Below are positions 35,862 to 43,653 of a stretch of DNA of 64,000 nucleotides, in pieces (within the stretch, counting starts at the first letter, position 1; every line of letters begins with the position of its first letter). The DNA is taken from positions 2,976,001 to 3,040,000 of the forward strand of contig NZ_CP066126.1 of NCBI RefSeq assembly GCF_020544465.1, given 5' to 3'. Below the pieces are notes generated by a model, which was given only the letters and a program-made list of their open reading frames with translations, had not been told where the DNA came from and did no database searches. This stretch comes from Chromobacterium rhizoryzae. Its GTDB lineage: Bacteria; Pseudomonadota; Gammaproteobacteria; Burkholderiales; Chromobacteriaceae. The translations under genes were made by a program, and so were the position numbers.

Positions 35862-36785
35862 ATGTCGATGGCTGATCGTGACGGAAAAATCTGGTATGAC
35901 GGCGAAATGGTGGACTGGCGCGACGCCACCACCCACGTGCTGACCCACACCCTGCACTACGGCATGGGCGTGTTCGAAGGCGTGCGCGCTTACGAAACCC
36001 CCAAGGGTCCGGCCATCTTCCGTCTGGAAGACCATACCGCGCGGCTGTTCCGCTCCGCCAAGATCCTGGGTATGGCGCTGCCGTTCACGCCGGAACAGAT
36101 CAGCCAGGCCCATCTGGACGTGGTCAAGGCCAACGGCCTGAAATCCTGCTATTTCCGCCCGATGGCCTTCTACGGCTCCGGCAAGCTGGGTGTGGCGCCG
36201 CTGAAGAACGACGTGCGCGTGATCGTGGCCGCCTGGCCCTGGGGCGCCTATCTGGGCGACGAAGGCCTGGAAAAAGGCATACGCGTGAAGACCTCCTCCT
36301 TCACCCGCCACCACGTCAACATCACCATGTGCAAGGCCAAGGCCAACGGCAACTACATGAACTCCATCCTGGCCAACAACGAAGCCACCGCCGACGGCTA
36401 CGACGAGGCGCTGCTGCTGGACGTGGATGGTTTCGTGGCGGAAGGTTCCGGCGAAAACATCTTCATCATCCGCAAGGGCAAGCTGTACACTCCGGACCTG
36501 ACCAGCGCGCTGGAAGGCATCACTCGCGACACCGTGGTGCAGATCTCCAAGGAAATGGGCCTGGAACTGATAGAAAAGCGCATCACCCGCGACGAGGTCT
36601 ACAGCGCGGACGAAGCCTTCTTCACCGGCACCGCCGCCGAAGTGACCCCGATCCGCGAACTCGACAGACGCGCGATCGGCGACGGCAATCGTGGTACCAT
36701 CACCGCCGAAATCCAGAAGCGCTACTTCGACATCGTCAAAGGACTGGATGCCGAACACCAGCACTGGCTGACCTACGTCAACTAA
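35862..36785 (+). CDS. ilvE: Branched-chain amino acid aminotransferase
   Basis: A 307-residue class IV PLP aminotransferase that makes Ile, Leu and Val from their keto acids with glutamate. 'DGEMVDWRDATTHVLTHTLH' is the N-terminal strand pair, 'YGMGVFEGVRAY' the substrate loop, 'ITMCKAKANGNYMNSILANN' carries the Schiff-base Lys, 'EGSGENIFII' and 'GITRDTVVQI' the phosphate cup. ATG 35862 has GGAGA eight bases upstream; a TTG at 35847 is in frame but lies within that ribosome site. It is followed 43 bp later by a zinc-finger protein in the same transcript. Repeat R11 sits just upstream, so its promoter is in the last 57 bp or within the repeat. Confidence 0.95.
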   Translation: MSMADRDGKIWYDGEMVDWRDATTHVLTHTLHYGMGVFEGVRAYETPKGPAIFRLEDHTARLFRSAKILGMALPFTPEQISQAHLDVVKANGLKSCYFRPMAFYGSGKLGVAPLKNDVRVIVAAWPWGAYLGDEGLEKGIRVKTSSFTRHHVNITMCKAKANGNYMNSILANNEATADGYDEALLLDVDGFVAEGSGENIFIIRKGKLYTPDLTSALEGITRDTVVQISKEMGLELIEKRITRDEVYSADEAFFTGTAAEVTPIRELDRRAIGDGNRGTITAEIQKRYFDIVKGLDAEHQHWLTYVN

Positions 36786-36828
36786 GCAAGACGAGCCGCC
36801 CGTGCGGCGGCTCCGCAAGGAATACAGA

Positions 36829-37029
36829 ATGGCTGAACAGAAAGAAAACACTCAACGCGTGATCGAAGTCACCCAGCACGACCTGCCGCTGCATTGCCCG
36901 ATGCCGGACATGGTGTCCTGGAACTCCCACCCGCGCGTGTTCCTGCCCGTGCACAAGACCGGCGAAGCGCTGTGCCCCTATTGCGGCACCCGCTACAAGC
37001 TGAACGGCCCGGCAGGCGGCCACCACTGA
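36829..37029 (+). CDS. Zinc-finger domain protein (zf-CHCC)
   Basis: A 66-residue protein with one zinc site: 'LHCPMPDMVSWNSHPRVFLP' gives the first Cys and the His, and 'ALCPYCGTRYKL' the last two Cys, the C-H-C-C pattern of the zf-CHCC family related to the NDUFS6 subunit of mitochondrial complex I. Bacterial members are widespread, small and of unknown role. ATG 36829 has GCAAGGA seven bases upstream. It is transcribed with ilvE, 43 bp downstream, and a terminator follows 29 bp after its stop, ending the unit. The same pair adjacent to waaF is a common neisserial layout. Confidence 0.85.
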   Translation: MAEQKENTQRVIEVTQHDLPLHCPMPDMVSWNSHPRVFLPVHKTGEALCPYCGTRYKLNGPAGGHH

Positions 37030-37057
37030 GACCGGCTCCGCGCCGGCAACGCAGCTA

Positions 37058-37085
37058 AGGTGTGGCGCGAGCCGCACCTTTTTTG
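37058..37085 (+). terminator. Terminator of the ilvE-zinc finger unit
   Basis: 10-bp stem with one G-T pair (37058-37067 with 37072-37081), GCGA tetraloop, run of six T. Confidence 0.88.
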
Positions 37086-37159
37086 CTTGCCGGCCCGCCT
37101 CGTCTGCAAACCCAAGCCGGGCCGCGCCCCGGTTTCGGTTTGCAATCGGAACATCTGCA

Positions 37160-38197
37160 ATGAAGAAGAAAATCCTCGTCATCGGCCCTTCCTGGGTCGG
37201 CGACAGCGTCATGGCGCAACCGCTGTACCAAAGACTGCACCAACGCCACCCCGATCTGGAGCTGCACGTGTTCGCGCCGGCCTGGACCCTGCCCTTGCTG
37301 GCGCGGATGCCGGAAGTGGCCAAGGCCCATCTCAACCCCTTCGGCCACGGCGCGCTGCGCCTGGGCGAGCGCTGGAAAGTGGCGCGCCAGCTGGCCGCCG
37401 AACGCTTCGATCAAGCCATCGTGCTGCCCAACTCGCTGAAATCCGCCTTGATTCCGCTGTTCGCCGGCATCCCGCTGCGCACCGGCTTCCTCGGCGAATC
37501 GCGCTACTGGATTCTCAACGACGCGCGCGAACTGGACGAGCAGGCGCTGCCGATGATGGTGGAACGCTTTTGCGCGCTGGCCGAAGACAAGGGCGAGCCG
37601 CTGCCGCGGCCGCTCAGCCATCCGCGGCTGGCGCTCACCGACGCCAGCCAGCGGGCGGCGCTGGACAAGCTGCAACTGGACGCCGGCCGCCCCGCGGTCG
37701 CCTTCTGCCCCGGCGCCGAGTACGGCCCGGCCAAGCGCTGGCCGGCCCGGCACTTCGCCGAACTGGCGCGCCGCTTCGACGCCGCCGGCTACGCGGTGTG
37801 GCTGTTCGGCTCCGGCAAGGACCGCGAAGTGGGCGACGACATCAGCCGCCTGTCCGGCGGCCTGGCCGTCAACCTCTGCGGCGCCACCGGTCTGGAAGAA
37901 GCGATAGACCTGATAGGCCTGACCCGGCTCGCCGTCTGCAACGATTCCGGCCTGATGCACGTGGCCGCGGCGCTGGACAAGCCGCTGGTGGCGCTGTACG
38001 GCTCCTCCAGCCCCGACTTCACACCGCCCTTGTCGACGCGGGCCGCCATCGTCTCCCTCAACCTGGATTGCAGCCCCTGTTTCGAACGGACCTGTCCGTA
38101 CGGCCATACCGATTGCCTGGAAAAAATGGAGCCGGAACGGGTCTGGCAAGCCGCGCTTCCGCTGCTGCCCGCCCACTCCCAAGAAAAAACACAATAA
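37160..38197 (+). CDS. waaF: ADP-heptose--LPS heptosyltransferase II
   Basis: A 345-residue GT9 glycosyltransferase that adds the second heptose to the inner core of lipopolysaccharide at the cytoplasmic face of the inner membrane. 'ILVIGPSWVGDSVMAQPLYQ' is the N-terminal Rossmann strand with the catalytic Asp region, 'FCPGAEYGPAKRWPARHFAE' the ADP-binding loop, 'LAVCNDSGLMHVAAAL' the conserved donor-site motif, and 'DCSPCFERTCPYGH' the Cys-rich segment typical of heptosyltransferase II. Start at ATG 37160, following a terminator and a short AT-rich gap. Its stop overlaps the start of a TetR regulator by 1 base (TAATG), so both are translated from one message. Confidence 0.94.
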   Translation: MKKKILVIGPSWVGDSVMAQPLYQRLHQRHPDLELHVFAPAWTLPLLARMPEVAKAHLNPFGHGALRLGERWKVARQLAAERFDQAIVLPNSLKSALIPLFAGIPLRTGFLGESRYWILNDARELDEQALPMMVERFCALAEDKGEPLPRPLSHPRLALTDASQRAALDKLQLDAGRPAVAFCPGAEYGPAKRWPARHFAELARRFDAAGYAVWLFGSGKDREVGDDISRLSGGLAVNLCGATGLEEAIDLIGLTRLAVCNDSGLMHVAAALDKPLVALYGSSSPDFTPPLSTRAAIVSLNLDCSPCFERTCPYGHTDCLEKMEPERVWQAALPLLPAHSQEKTQ

Positions 38198-38790
38198 TGA
38201 GCACAGACAACACCGCACCCGTCGAAGAAAACAGCCGCCGCATGGAGCTGATCCGCGCCGCGGCGATACTGTTCCGCGACCAGGGCTACGAGCGCACCAC
38301 GGTGCGCGACCTGGGCAACGCGGTCGGCATGCAGTCCGGCAGCCTGTTCTACCACTTCCGCACCAAGGAGGAAATCCTGGTCGCGGTGATGGCGCTGGGC
38401 ATCACCAGCACCACCGAACAGCTGAAGCGCGCGCTGGACGCGGCCGGATCGCCGCGGGCCAAGCTGGCCGCGCTGTTCCGCGTCCACCTCAATTCGCTGC
38501 TGGGAGACAATCAGGCGGCGCTGGAAGTGATGCTCTACGAATGGCGCAGCGTGTCCGCCGCCGCCCGGCCCGGCCTGATCGTGTTGCGCGACCGCTACGA
38601 AGCGCTGTGGCAGCAAGCGCTGGACGAAGCCGCCGCCGCCGGCCTGGTCAAGCCCGACACCGCGCTACTGCGCCGCACCCTGCTGGGCAGCCTGCACTGG
38701 TCGGTGCAGTGGTACCGCTCCCAAGGGCCGCTGAGCGTGGATCAATTGGCCGAACGCATGCTGGAATTGGTATTACTGCCACAAATCTGA
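38197..38790 (+). CDS. TetR/AcrR-family transcriptional regulator
   Basis: A 197-residue TetR-type repressor. The DNA-binding domain occupies residues 14-60: 'RRMELIRAAAILFRDQGYER', 'VRDLGNAVGMQSGSLFYHF', 'TKEEILVAVM'. The C-terminal ligand domain is alpha-helical with no distinctive motif, close in size to regulators of fatty-acid or phenylacetate-type pathways. Its ATG overlaps the waaF stop by 1 base, which gives translational coupling but no functional clue. Most TetR genes are divergent from their targets; this one is the distal gene of an LPS unit, so its targets probably lie elsewhere. Confidence 0.9.
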   Translation: MSTDNTAPVEENSRRMELIRAAAILFRDQGYERTTVRDLGNAVGMQSGSLFYHFRTKEEILVAVMALGITSTTEQLKRALDAAGSPRAKLAALFRVHLNSLLGDNQAALEVMLYEWRSVSAAARPGLIVLRDRYEALWQQALDEAAAAGLVKPDTALLRRTLLGSLHWSVQWYRSQGPLSVDQLAERMLELVLLPQI

Positions 38791-38821
38791 CCTTTAGGCC
38801 TGAAAAAATTCGGCAATCCGG

Positions 38822-38848
38822 TAAAAAAGATTCTAGAATCAGCGATAT
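38822..38848 (+). promoter_or_regulatory. Candidate sigma-28 (FliA-type) promoter with internal palindrome
   Basis: TAAA (38822-38825), 15-bp spacer, AGCGATAT (38841-38848): five of eight bases match the GCCGATAA box, including the CGATA core, with correct TAAA spacing. The spacer contains a perfect 12-bp palindrome GATTCTAGAATC (38829-38840), a possible operator. It stands 66 bp before the Gln/Asn/Ala-rich gene. The match could be chance. Confidence 0.3.
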
Positions 38849-38913
38849 AGGGCAACTGGGCTCTATACCGTCCTGCGCGACGGCAACGGCACCCACGGTT
38901 TGGAGAGAGCGAT

Positions 38914-39522
38914 ATGGCAAGCACCGGCAGCATAGGCAGCCTCAACTCTCTGCAGCAATTGCAATCGCTGCAGAACACGCGGCCTGAGCAAAAGACGCTG
39001 GAAGAACCGCGGTCCGCCACTCCTGCGGTTTCCCAGCAAAACGTCAGCCAGGCCGCGGTCCGGCAGAACCCCGACACCGCGCGGGTCGAACAGCAGCTGC
39101 AACGCCAGCTGAACACCGCGCAGACCAATGCCGCGCAAACCCGCAACGGCGAGCAGCAAAGGGTCAGCCAGGAACAGGCGCAAACCGCCGCCCTGGCCAG
39201 CTCCGCCGCGCCGGCCGCCGCGGCCAACGACACCCCGCGGGCTCAGCAGCGCGCGGCGGAAGCGGCCAGCGCCAATCGCGCCGCCAGCGCCCCGCCGGCG
39301 ACGCCGCCGCGCCCGAACACGGTGCCGGCGGCCAATGAGCAGCAAGCCGTCAACAATCAGGCGGAACAGCAGACCAATCAGACCAACAACAACGCGAACA
39401 ACGCGGTGGCCCGTTCCCAACAGCAGAACGCCAGCGGCCAGCTGGCGGTCACCCAGTACCAGACCACCCAGTCCCTGCTGCAGAACAGCACCTACCGTCC
39501 GCGGGTTTCGGAAGTGGCCTGA
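38914..39522 (+). CDS. Gln/Asn/Ala-rich low-complexity protein, unknown function
   Basis: A 202-residue protein I do not recognise. It contains no Cys, Trp, Phe or His, is dominated by Gln, Ala, Asn, Ser, Thr and Arg, and should be disordered over nearly its whole length. The first 25 residues ('TGSIGSLNSLQQLQSLQNTR') and the last 30 ('LAVTQYQTTQSLLQNSTYRP') are the only parts with hydrophobic spacing suggesting short helices. It has no signal peptide or membrane segment. A strong GGAGAG ribosome site precedes ATG 38914 and a 14-bp-stem terminator follows the stop, so it is a genuine single gene. A possible sigma-28 promoter upstream hints at motility-linked expression, which is weak evidence. 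Confidence 0.75.
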   Translation: MASTGSIGSLNSLQQLQSLQNTRPEQKTLEEPRSATPAVSQQNVSQAAVRQNPDTARVEQQLQRQLNTAQTNAAQTRNGEQQRVSQEQAQTAALASSAAPAAAANDTPRAQQRAAEAASANRAASAPPATPPRPNTVPAANEQQAVNNQAEQQTNQTNNNANNAVARSQQQNASGQLAVTQYQTTQSLLQNSTYRPRVSEVA

Positions 39523-39535
39523 GGCCTCCTCACTG

Positions 39536-39569
39536 AAAAAAACGGCAATCCATGCGGATTGCCGTTTTT
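39536..39569. terminator. Bidirectional terminator
   Basis: Perfect 14-bp stem (39538-39551 with 39556-39569), ATGC loop, A run on the left and T run on the right, so it works on both strands. It serves the Gln/Asn-rich gene at 14 bp distance, and the convergent adenosyltransferase (stop at 39628) across the partial repeat R12. Confidence 0.92.
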
Positions 39570-39589
39570 CTTGCCGGATCGCCGCTCGG

Positions 39590-39632
39590 ACCATCCCGCC
39601 GACGCGCAGCAGACATCGAACAGCCTCTCAGG
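39590..39632 (+). repeat. Partial palindromic element, right end only, R12
   Basis: 'CCCGCCGACGCGCAGCAGACATCGAACAGCCTCTCA' matches the right terminus of the 146-bp element. The stop codon of the adenosyltransferase (minus strand, 39628-39630) lies in its end. Confidence 0.6.
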
Positions 39633-40188
39633 CCTCTCCGGTTTTGCGCCCCGGTCGCCACAGCACGTCCGGCTCGCCGGCCTGACGGTTCAGATAACGC
39701 GACAGCACGAACAGCAGATCGGACAGACGGTTCAGATAACGGCGCGCGGCGTCGGACACCGTCTCCCGCTGCGCCAGCGCCACCACCGCGCGCTCGGCGC
39801 GGCGGCATGCCGAACGCGCCTGGTGCGACAGCGCCGCCGCCCGGCAGCCGCCGGGCAGGATGAACTCCTTCAGCGGCGGCAAATCCTCGTTGAGGAAGGC
39901 CACCACAGCCTCCAGCGCCTGCACGTGCTCGGCGCCCAAGGCGCTGTAGCCGGGCACCGCCAGCTCCGAGCCCAGGTCGAACAAGTCGTGCTGCGCCTCG
40001 GACAGCCAGGTCCTGACCTCATCCGGCAAGGTCTCCGCCAGCAACACGCCCAGCACCGAGTTCAACTCGTCCACCTCGCCCAGCGCGCAAATGCGCAAGC
40101 TGTCCTTGCCCACCCTGCTGCCGTCGCCCAGGCCGGTGCTGCCATCGTCGCCGGTGCGGGTGACGATATGCGATAACCTATCACTCAT
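39628..40188 (-). CDS. PduO-type ATP:cob(I)alamin adenosyltransferase
   Basis: A 186-residue enzyme that transfers the adenosyl group of ATP to reduced cobalamin, making coenzyme B12. 'RTGDDGSTGLGDGSRVGKDS' is the N-terminal ATP-binding loop, 'LGEVDELNSVLG' the next motif, and 'ARSACRRAERAVVALAQ' contains the Arg/Glu residues typical of the PduO/MMAB family. No other cobalamin gene is nearby, as is common for housekeeping PduO-type enzymes. ATG 40188 overlaps the stop of the upstream repeat-rich gene by 8 bases, so it is coupled to the pepA-holC-repeat protein unit. A bidirectional terminator at 39536 ends the unit. Confidence 0.92.
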   Translation of the reverse strand: MSDRLSHIVTRTGDDGSTGLGDGSRVGKDSLRICALGEVDELNSVLGVLLAETLPDEVRTWLSEAQHDLFDLGSELAVPGYSALGAEHVQALEAVVAFLNEDLPPLKEFILPGGCRAAALSHQARSACRRAERAVVALAQRETVSDAARRYLNRLSDLLFVLSRYLNRQAGEPDVLWRPGRKTGEA

Positions 40189-43100
40189 CGCGTTTCCCAT
40201 CCTTTTCAATCTTGCCCAAAGAATTGATGGTCTGGCGCAAGCTCTCCTTCAAGGCCTCGCCGAACAACATCTCGTAATCCTCCTTGAGCTGATGCATCAC
40301 GCCGGACAACATCTGCTTGGCCTGCAACTCCAAAGCGTCCTGCAACCACAAGGACAGCTCCACCTTCATCCGCGGCAGCATTTTCTCGTACATGGACTGC
40401 AACAAGGCCTGCTCGTCTATCACCGCCACCGTGCCCGGCGGCGCATTCACCGCCTGAGGCGCCATCATCGCGGCGGCCGCGGCGGCCGAAGCCACCTCGG
40501 ACACTTTCAAGACTTCCACGCCGCGCGCCGGCGGCGCGTCGGAAACGGCTTCCCGCTCGGGTTCTCCCGACGACGCCGCGCCGGCAGCCAGCGCCAGGCC
40601 CGCGGCGGCCAGCGCCCCGGCTCCCGCAGCCAACTCCGCGGCCCCCGTCCCATCCGTCTCGGTCTCGGGTTCGGACTCCAGCACCGTCAGTTCGGGAATC
40701 TCGCCCTCGGCCAGGGCCAAGGACTCGGGCTCGGCGTCCGCCAAGGGCATTGTCGGCTCAGCCGCTTGCGGCTCCAGCATTTGATCCAATACAGGTTCGG
40801 CTACCGCTTCGACTTCCGCCTGCTCGGCAAACTCAGCGTCCAGTTGCGGGGCTTCCGGCTCGGCGGCTTGCAGCTCCAACGCCTCGTCCAGCACAGGCTC
40901 GGCTACCGCTTCGGCTTCCGCCGACTCGGCAAACGCAGCGTCCAGATGCGGGGCTTCCGGTTCGGCAGCTTGCGGCTCCAGCGCCTCGTCCAGCACAGGC
41001 TCGGCTACCGTTTCGGCTTCCACCGGCTCGGCAAACTCAGCGTCCAGATGCGGGACGTCCAACTCGGCGGCTTGCGGCTCCAGCGCCTCGTCCAACACAG
41101 GCGCGGCTACCGCTTCGGCTTCCGCCGGCTCGGCAAACCCAGCATCCAGATGCGGGACTTCCGGCTCAGCGGCTTGCGACTCCAGCACCTCGTCCAGCAC
41201 AGGCTCTGCTACCGCTTCGGCTTCCGCCTGCTCAGCAAACTCAGCGTCCAGCTGCGGGACTTCCAACTCGGCGGCTTGCGGCTCCAGCACATCTTCCAGT
41301 ACAGGTTCTGCCGCCGCTTCGGCTTCCGCCGGCTCGGCAAACCCAGCGTCCAGCTGCGAAACGTCCAACTCGGCGGCTTGCGGTTCCAGCGCCTCGTCCA
41401 GCACCGGCTCGGCTACCGCTTCAACTTCCGCCGGCTCGGCAAACGCAGCGTCCAGCTGCGGAACTTCCGGTTCGGCAGCTTGCGGCTCCAGCACTTCGCC
41501 CAACTCAGGCTCGGCTACCGCTTCGGCTTCCGCCGGCTCGGCAAACGCCGCGTCCAGATGCGGGGCTTCCGTCTCAGCGGCTTGCGGCTCCAGCGCCTCG
41601 TCCAGCACAGGCGCGGCTACCGCTTCGGCTTCCGCCGGCTCGGCAAACGCAGCGTCCAGCTGCGGGACTTCCGACTCGGCGGCTTGCGGCTCCAACGCCT
41701 CGTCCAGCACAGGCTCTGCTACCGCTTCGGCTTCCGCCGGCTCGGCAAACCCAGCGTCCAGCTGCGGGGCTTCCAGTTCGGCAGCTTGCGACTCCAGCGC
41801 CTCATCCAGCACAGGCTCTGCTACCGCTTCGGCTTCCGCCGGCTCGGCAAATTCAGCGTCCAGATGCGGGACTTCCAACTCAGCGGCTTGCGGCTCCAAC
41901 GCCTCGTCCAGCACAGGCTCGGCTACCGCTTCGGCCTCCACCGGCTCGGCAAACCCAGCGCCCAGATGCGGGGCTTCCAGCTCGGCCACTTGCGGTTCCA
42001 GCGCCTCGTCCAACACCGGCTCTGCCGCCGCTTCGGCAAACGCGGCGTCCATCATTGGCGCTTCCGTCTCAGCCGGAGGCTCATGCGCCTCCGCCTCAAC
42101 GGCCTCCGGCATCGCCAAGACAGGCTCCGTCTGCAAGCCCGCCAGCGCCTGGTCGATCTCGGCCAGCAAGGGCTCCTCTCCCGGCGCGGCAAGCGCCGCG
42201 GCGACGGCGGACTCCGGCGAAATCATCGCATCGGGAAGCGCCACCGCCGGTTCAAACACCGCTTCGGGCGCTACGGCCGGCGCGACGTCAAACGCCGGCA
42301 CAGGCAGCACATCCATCTCGGGCGGCGCTTCGACGGCGCTCTCGCCCTGGAGCGGCGCAAATTGTTCCAGATCGTCCGCCGGCGCACCGGCGGACGGGGC
42401 CTCGGCGGGTTCCGGCCAGACGGGGGCGGCTTCCTCCGCCGGGCTCTCCGGCCAATTCGGCAGCAAGCTGTCCACCTGGGTTTCCGGCCCGACTCCGCCG
42501 CCCAGCACGCCGGTGGGCAGGCTATCCAAGGAAATGGAAGTGAAAGGCGTCGGCGCGGGCGGCTCGATCAGCGTCTCGGCCACGCCGACATCCGGCGCGG
42601 GCGGTACGGCGGTCGGCGCCTCCGCGTCCGGAATCTCGATGCCAACAGGCTCCGGTTCGGCGGCCGCAGGCGCGGCGGCCATTGCCGGCTCAGCCTCGGC
42701 GACTAGCGGCACGGCATCGAGCGCCGGAGCAGGCGCCACGGCCGGCGGCTCTTCCGCGATGGACGCGGACTCGTCGGCCAAAGCCTCCGCCGGCGGCTCC
42801 TCGCCGGCCGGCTGCAGCGAAAATTCGAAATCGCCGGCTTCCGCCGCTGGCAGCGCCGCCTCCGGCAAGGCCGCGGCGGGGTTCCAGCCGGGCAGCACTT
42901 GCTCGATGCCCAGTTCGGAGGCCGGCATGTCGTCCAGATCCAGCGACGGCAGCGAAGCCAGGTCCAGCAAAGGCTCTTCGCCGGGAACGGGAGCGGCGAT
43001 CAGCTCCTCCAGGCTCAGTTCGGGAATTTCCAGTTCGGCGGGCAGGTCCTGCGGCGGCTCGCCCAACTGGTCGGCCAGCGCGTCCAGTTCGCTGGAGAAA

Positions 43101-43228
43101 TCAAAATCGGGGATGTCGATGACTTCGTCGCCCAAGGTAGGCACTTGCGACTCATCCACCACCTCGGTCAACACCGGCAGGTTGAGGCCGGACCAGTCAG
43201 GCTCTTTGGGCTTTGACGGCTCGCTCAT
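40181..43228 (-). CDS. Very acidic 1015-residue protein with thirteen 34-residue repeats (possibly DUF2486-like)
   Basis: Domain order: residues 1-70, a conserved-looking acidic start with 'GLNLPVLTEVVDESQVPT'; 71-389, Ala/Pro/Glu-rich linker; 390-826, thirteen tandem repeats (the first 29 residues, the other twelve 34) of the type 'APHLDAEFAEPAEAEAVAEP' followed by 'VLDEALEPQAAELE'; 827-930, Ala/Gly-rich segment; then a helical, possibly coiled-coil tail with 'YEKMLPRMKVELSLWLQDAL' and 'LKESLRQTINSLGK'. The repeats contain no Lys or Arg. No signal peptide. The 'PVLTEVV' start beside holC reminds me of DUF2486 proteins of Burkholderia, from memory only. ATG 43228 overlaps the holC end; GTG 43234 would add two residues. 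Function unknown. Confidence 0.82.
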   Translation of the reverse strand: MSEPSKPKEPDWSGLNLPVLTEVVDESQVPTLGDEVIDIPDFDFSSELDALADQLGEPPQDLPAELEIPELSLEELIAAPVPGEEPLLDLASLPSLDLDDMPASELGIEQVLPGWNPAAALPEAALPAAEAGDFEFSLQPAGEEPPAEALADESASIAEEPPAVAPAPALDAVPLVAEAEPAMAAAPAAAEPEPVGIEIPDAEAPTAVPPAPDVGVAETLIEPPAPTPFTSISLDSLPTGVLGGGVGPETQVDSLLPNWPESPAEEAAPVWPEPAEAPSAGAPADDLEQFAPLQGESAVEAPPEMDVLPVPAFDVAPAVAPEAVFEPAVALPDAMISPESAVAAALAAPGEEPLLAEIDQALAGLQTEPVLAMPEAVEAEAHEPPAETEAPMMDAAFAEAAAEPVLDEALEPQVAELEAPHLGAGFAEPVEAEAVAEPVLDEALEPQAAELEVPHLDAEFAEPAEAEAVAEPVLDEALESQAAELEAPQLDAGFAEPAEAEAVAEPVLDEALEPQAAESEVPQLDAAFAEPAEAEAVAAPVLDEALEPQAAETEAPHLDAAFAEPAEAEAVAEPELGEVLEPQAAEPEVPQLDAAFAEPAEVEAVAEPVLDEALEPQAAELDVSQLDAGFAEPAEAEAAAEPVLEDVLEPQAAELEVPQLDAEFAEQAEAEAVAEPVLDEVLESQAAEPEVPHLDAGFAEPAEAEAVAAPVLDEALEPQAAELDVPHLDAEFAEPVEAETVAEPVLDEALEPQAAEPEAPHLDAAFAESAEAEAVAEPVLDEALELQAAEPEAPQLDAEFAEQAEVEAVAEPVLDQMLEPQAAEPTMPLADAEPESLALAEGEIPELTVLESEPETETDGTGAAELAAGAGALAAAGLALAAGAASSGEPEREAVSDAPPARGVEVLKVSEVASAAAAAAMMAPQAVNAPPGTVAVIDEQALLQSMYEKMLPRMKVELSLWLQDALELQAKQMLSGVMHQLKEDYEMLFGEALKESLRQTINSLGKIEKDGKRDE
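40751..42061 (-). repeat. Coding tandem repeat, 102-bp unit, 12 full copies plus one 87-bp copy
   Basis: The region encodes residues 390-826 of the acidic protein. Each unit reads on the plus strand with segments such as 'CGGCTACCGCTTCGGCTTCC' and 'TCCAGCGCCTCGTCCAGCAC'. Units differ at a limited set of positions (His/Gln at 3, Glu/Gly/Ala at 7, Leu/Pro/Ser/Thr at 33), and DNA identity between units is high, which points to recent duplication or gene conversion. There are no spacers, so it is not a CRISPR array. Confidence 0.93.
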
Positions 43229-43230
43229 GG

Positions 43231-43653
43231 TCACTTATTGCTCATGTCGTGATGTTCGATTGCATAACCGCGCTCGCGATACGCCTTGAACCGCAGGCGC
43301 GCCGTCTCCAGCGACGCTTCGTCGCGTCCGACTATTTCCAGAATACGATCAAAGCGCTCCATCCGCTCCGGCAAATTCGAACCCAGGTTCAACAATACCG
43401 GGTGCTCCAGCGCGTCCGGCAGGCGAGCGGTCAGCCAGATCGGCGTGTCCGCCGCCTCGTCGGCGCCCAGCCTGCAGTGCGGCACGAAGCGGGTATCGCC
43501 GAAGCTCCACAGCTGCCGGCTGAAGGTGTCGAGCTGCTGCTCGCTGTCGAACCAGATCAGCAGCCGCTCCCCCTTGCGCATCACCGTGGCCGCCAGCAGG
43601 CAGGCGAAGCCCTGCGGGTCGGCCACTTTGGTGTAAAAATCAATCCTGCTCAT
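43231..43653 (-). CDS. holC: DNA polymerase III subunit chi
   Basis: A 140-residue HolC, the chi subunit that links the clamp-loader complex to single-stranded DNA-binding protein. 'SRIDFYTKVADPQGFACLLA' at the N-terminus, 'GERLLIWFDSEQQLDTFSRQ' and 'SFGDTRFVPHC' follow the family, and 'FKAYRERGYAIEHHD' ends it. The ATG at 43653 overlaps the pepA stop by 14 bases, and its TGA overlaps the beginning of the next frame, so pepA, holC and the repeat protein are translationally coupled. pepA-holC is an old and widespread gene pair. holD (psi) is not in the window. Confidence 0.92.
   Translation of the reverse strand: MSRIDFYTKVADPQGFACLLAATVMRKGERLLIWFDSEQQLDTFSRQLWSFGDTRFVPHCRLGADEAADTPIWLTARLPDALEHPVLLNLGSNLPERMERFDRILEIVGRDEASLETARLRFKAYRERGYAIEHHDMSNK

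Noticed and set aside
40751..42061. CRISPR-like periodic repeats
   Set aside because: The units are 102 bp, coding and directly joined with no unique spacers, and no cas gene is near.
40091..42706. An 871-residue open frame on the plus strand across the acidic repeat gene
   Set aside because: Antisense shadow of the repeat block. It is Arg/Leu/His-rich with no ribosome site and no family match, while the minus strand has coupled starts and conserved ends.
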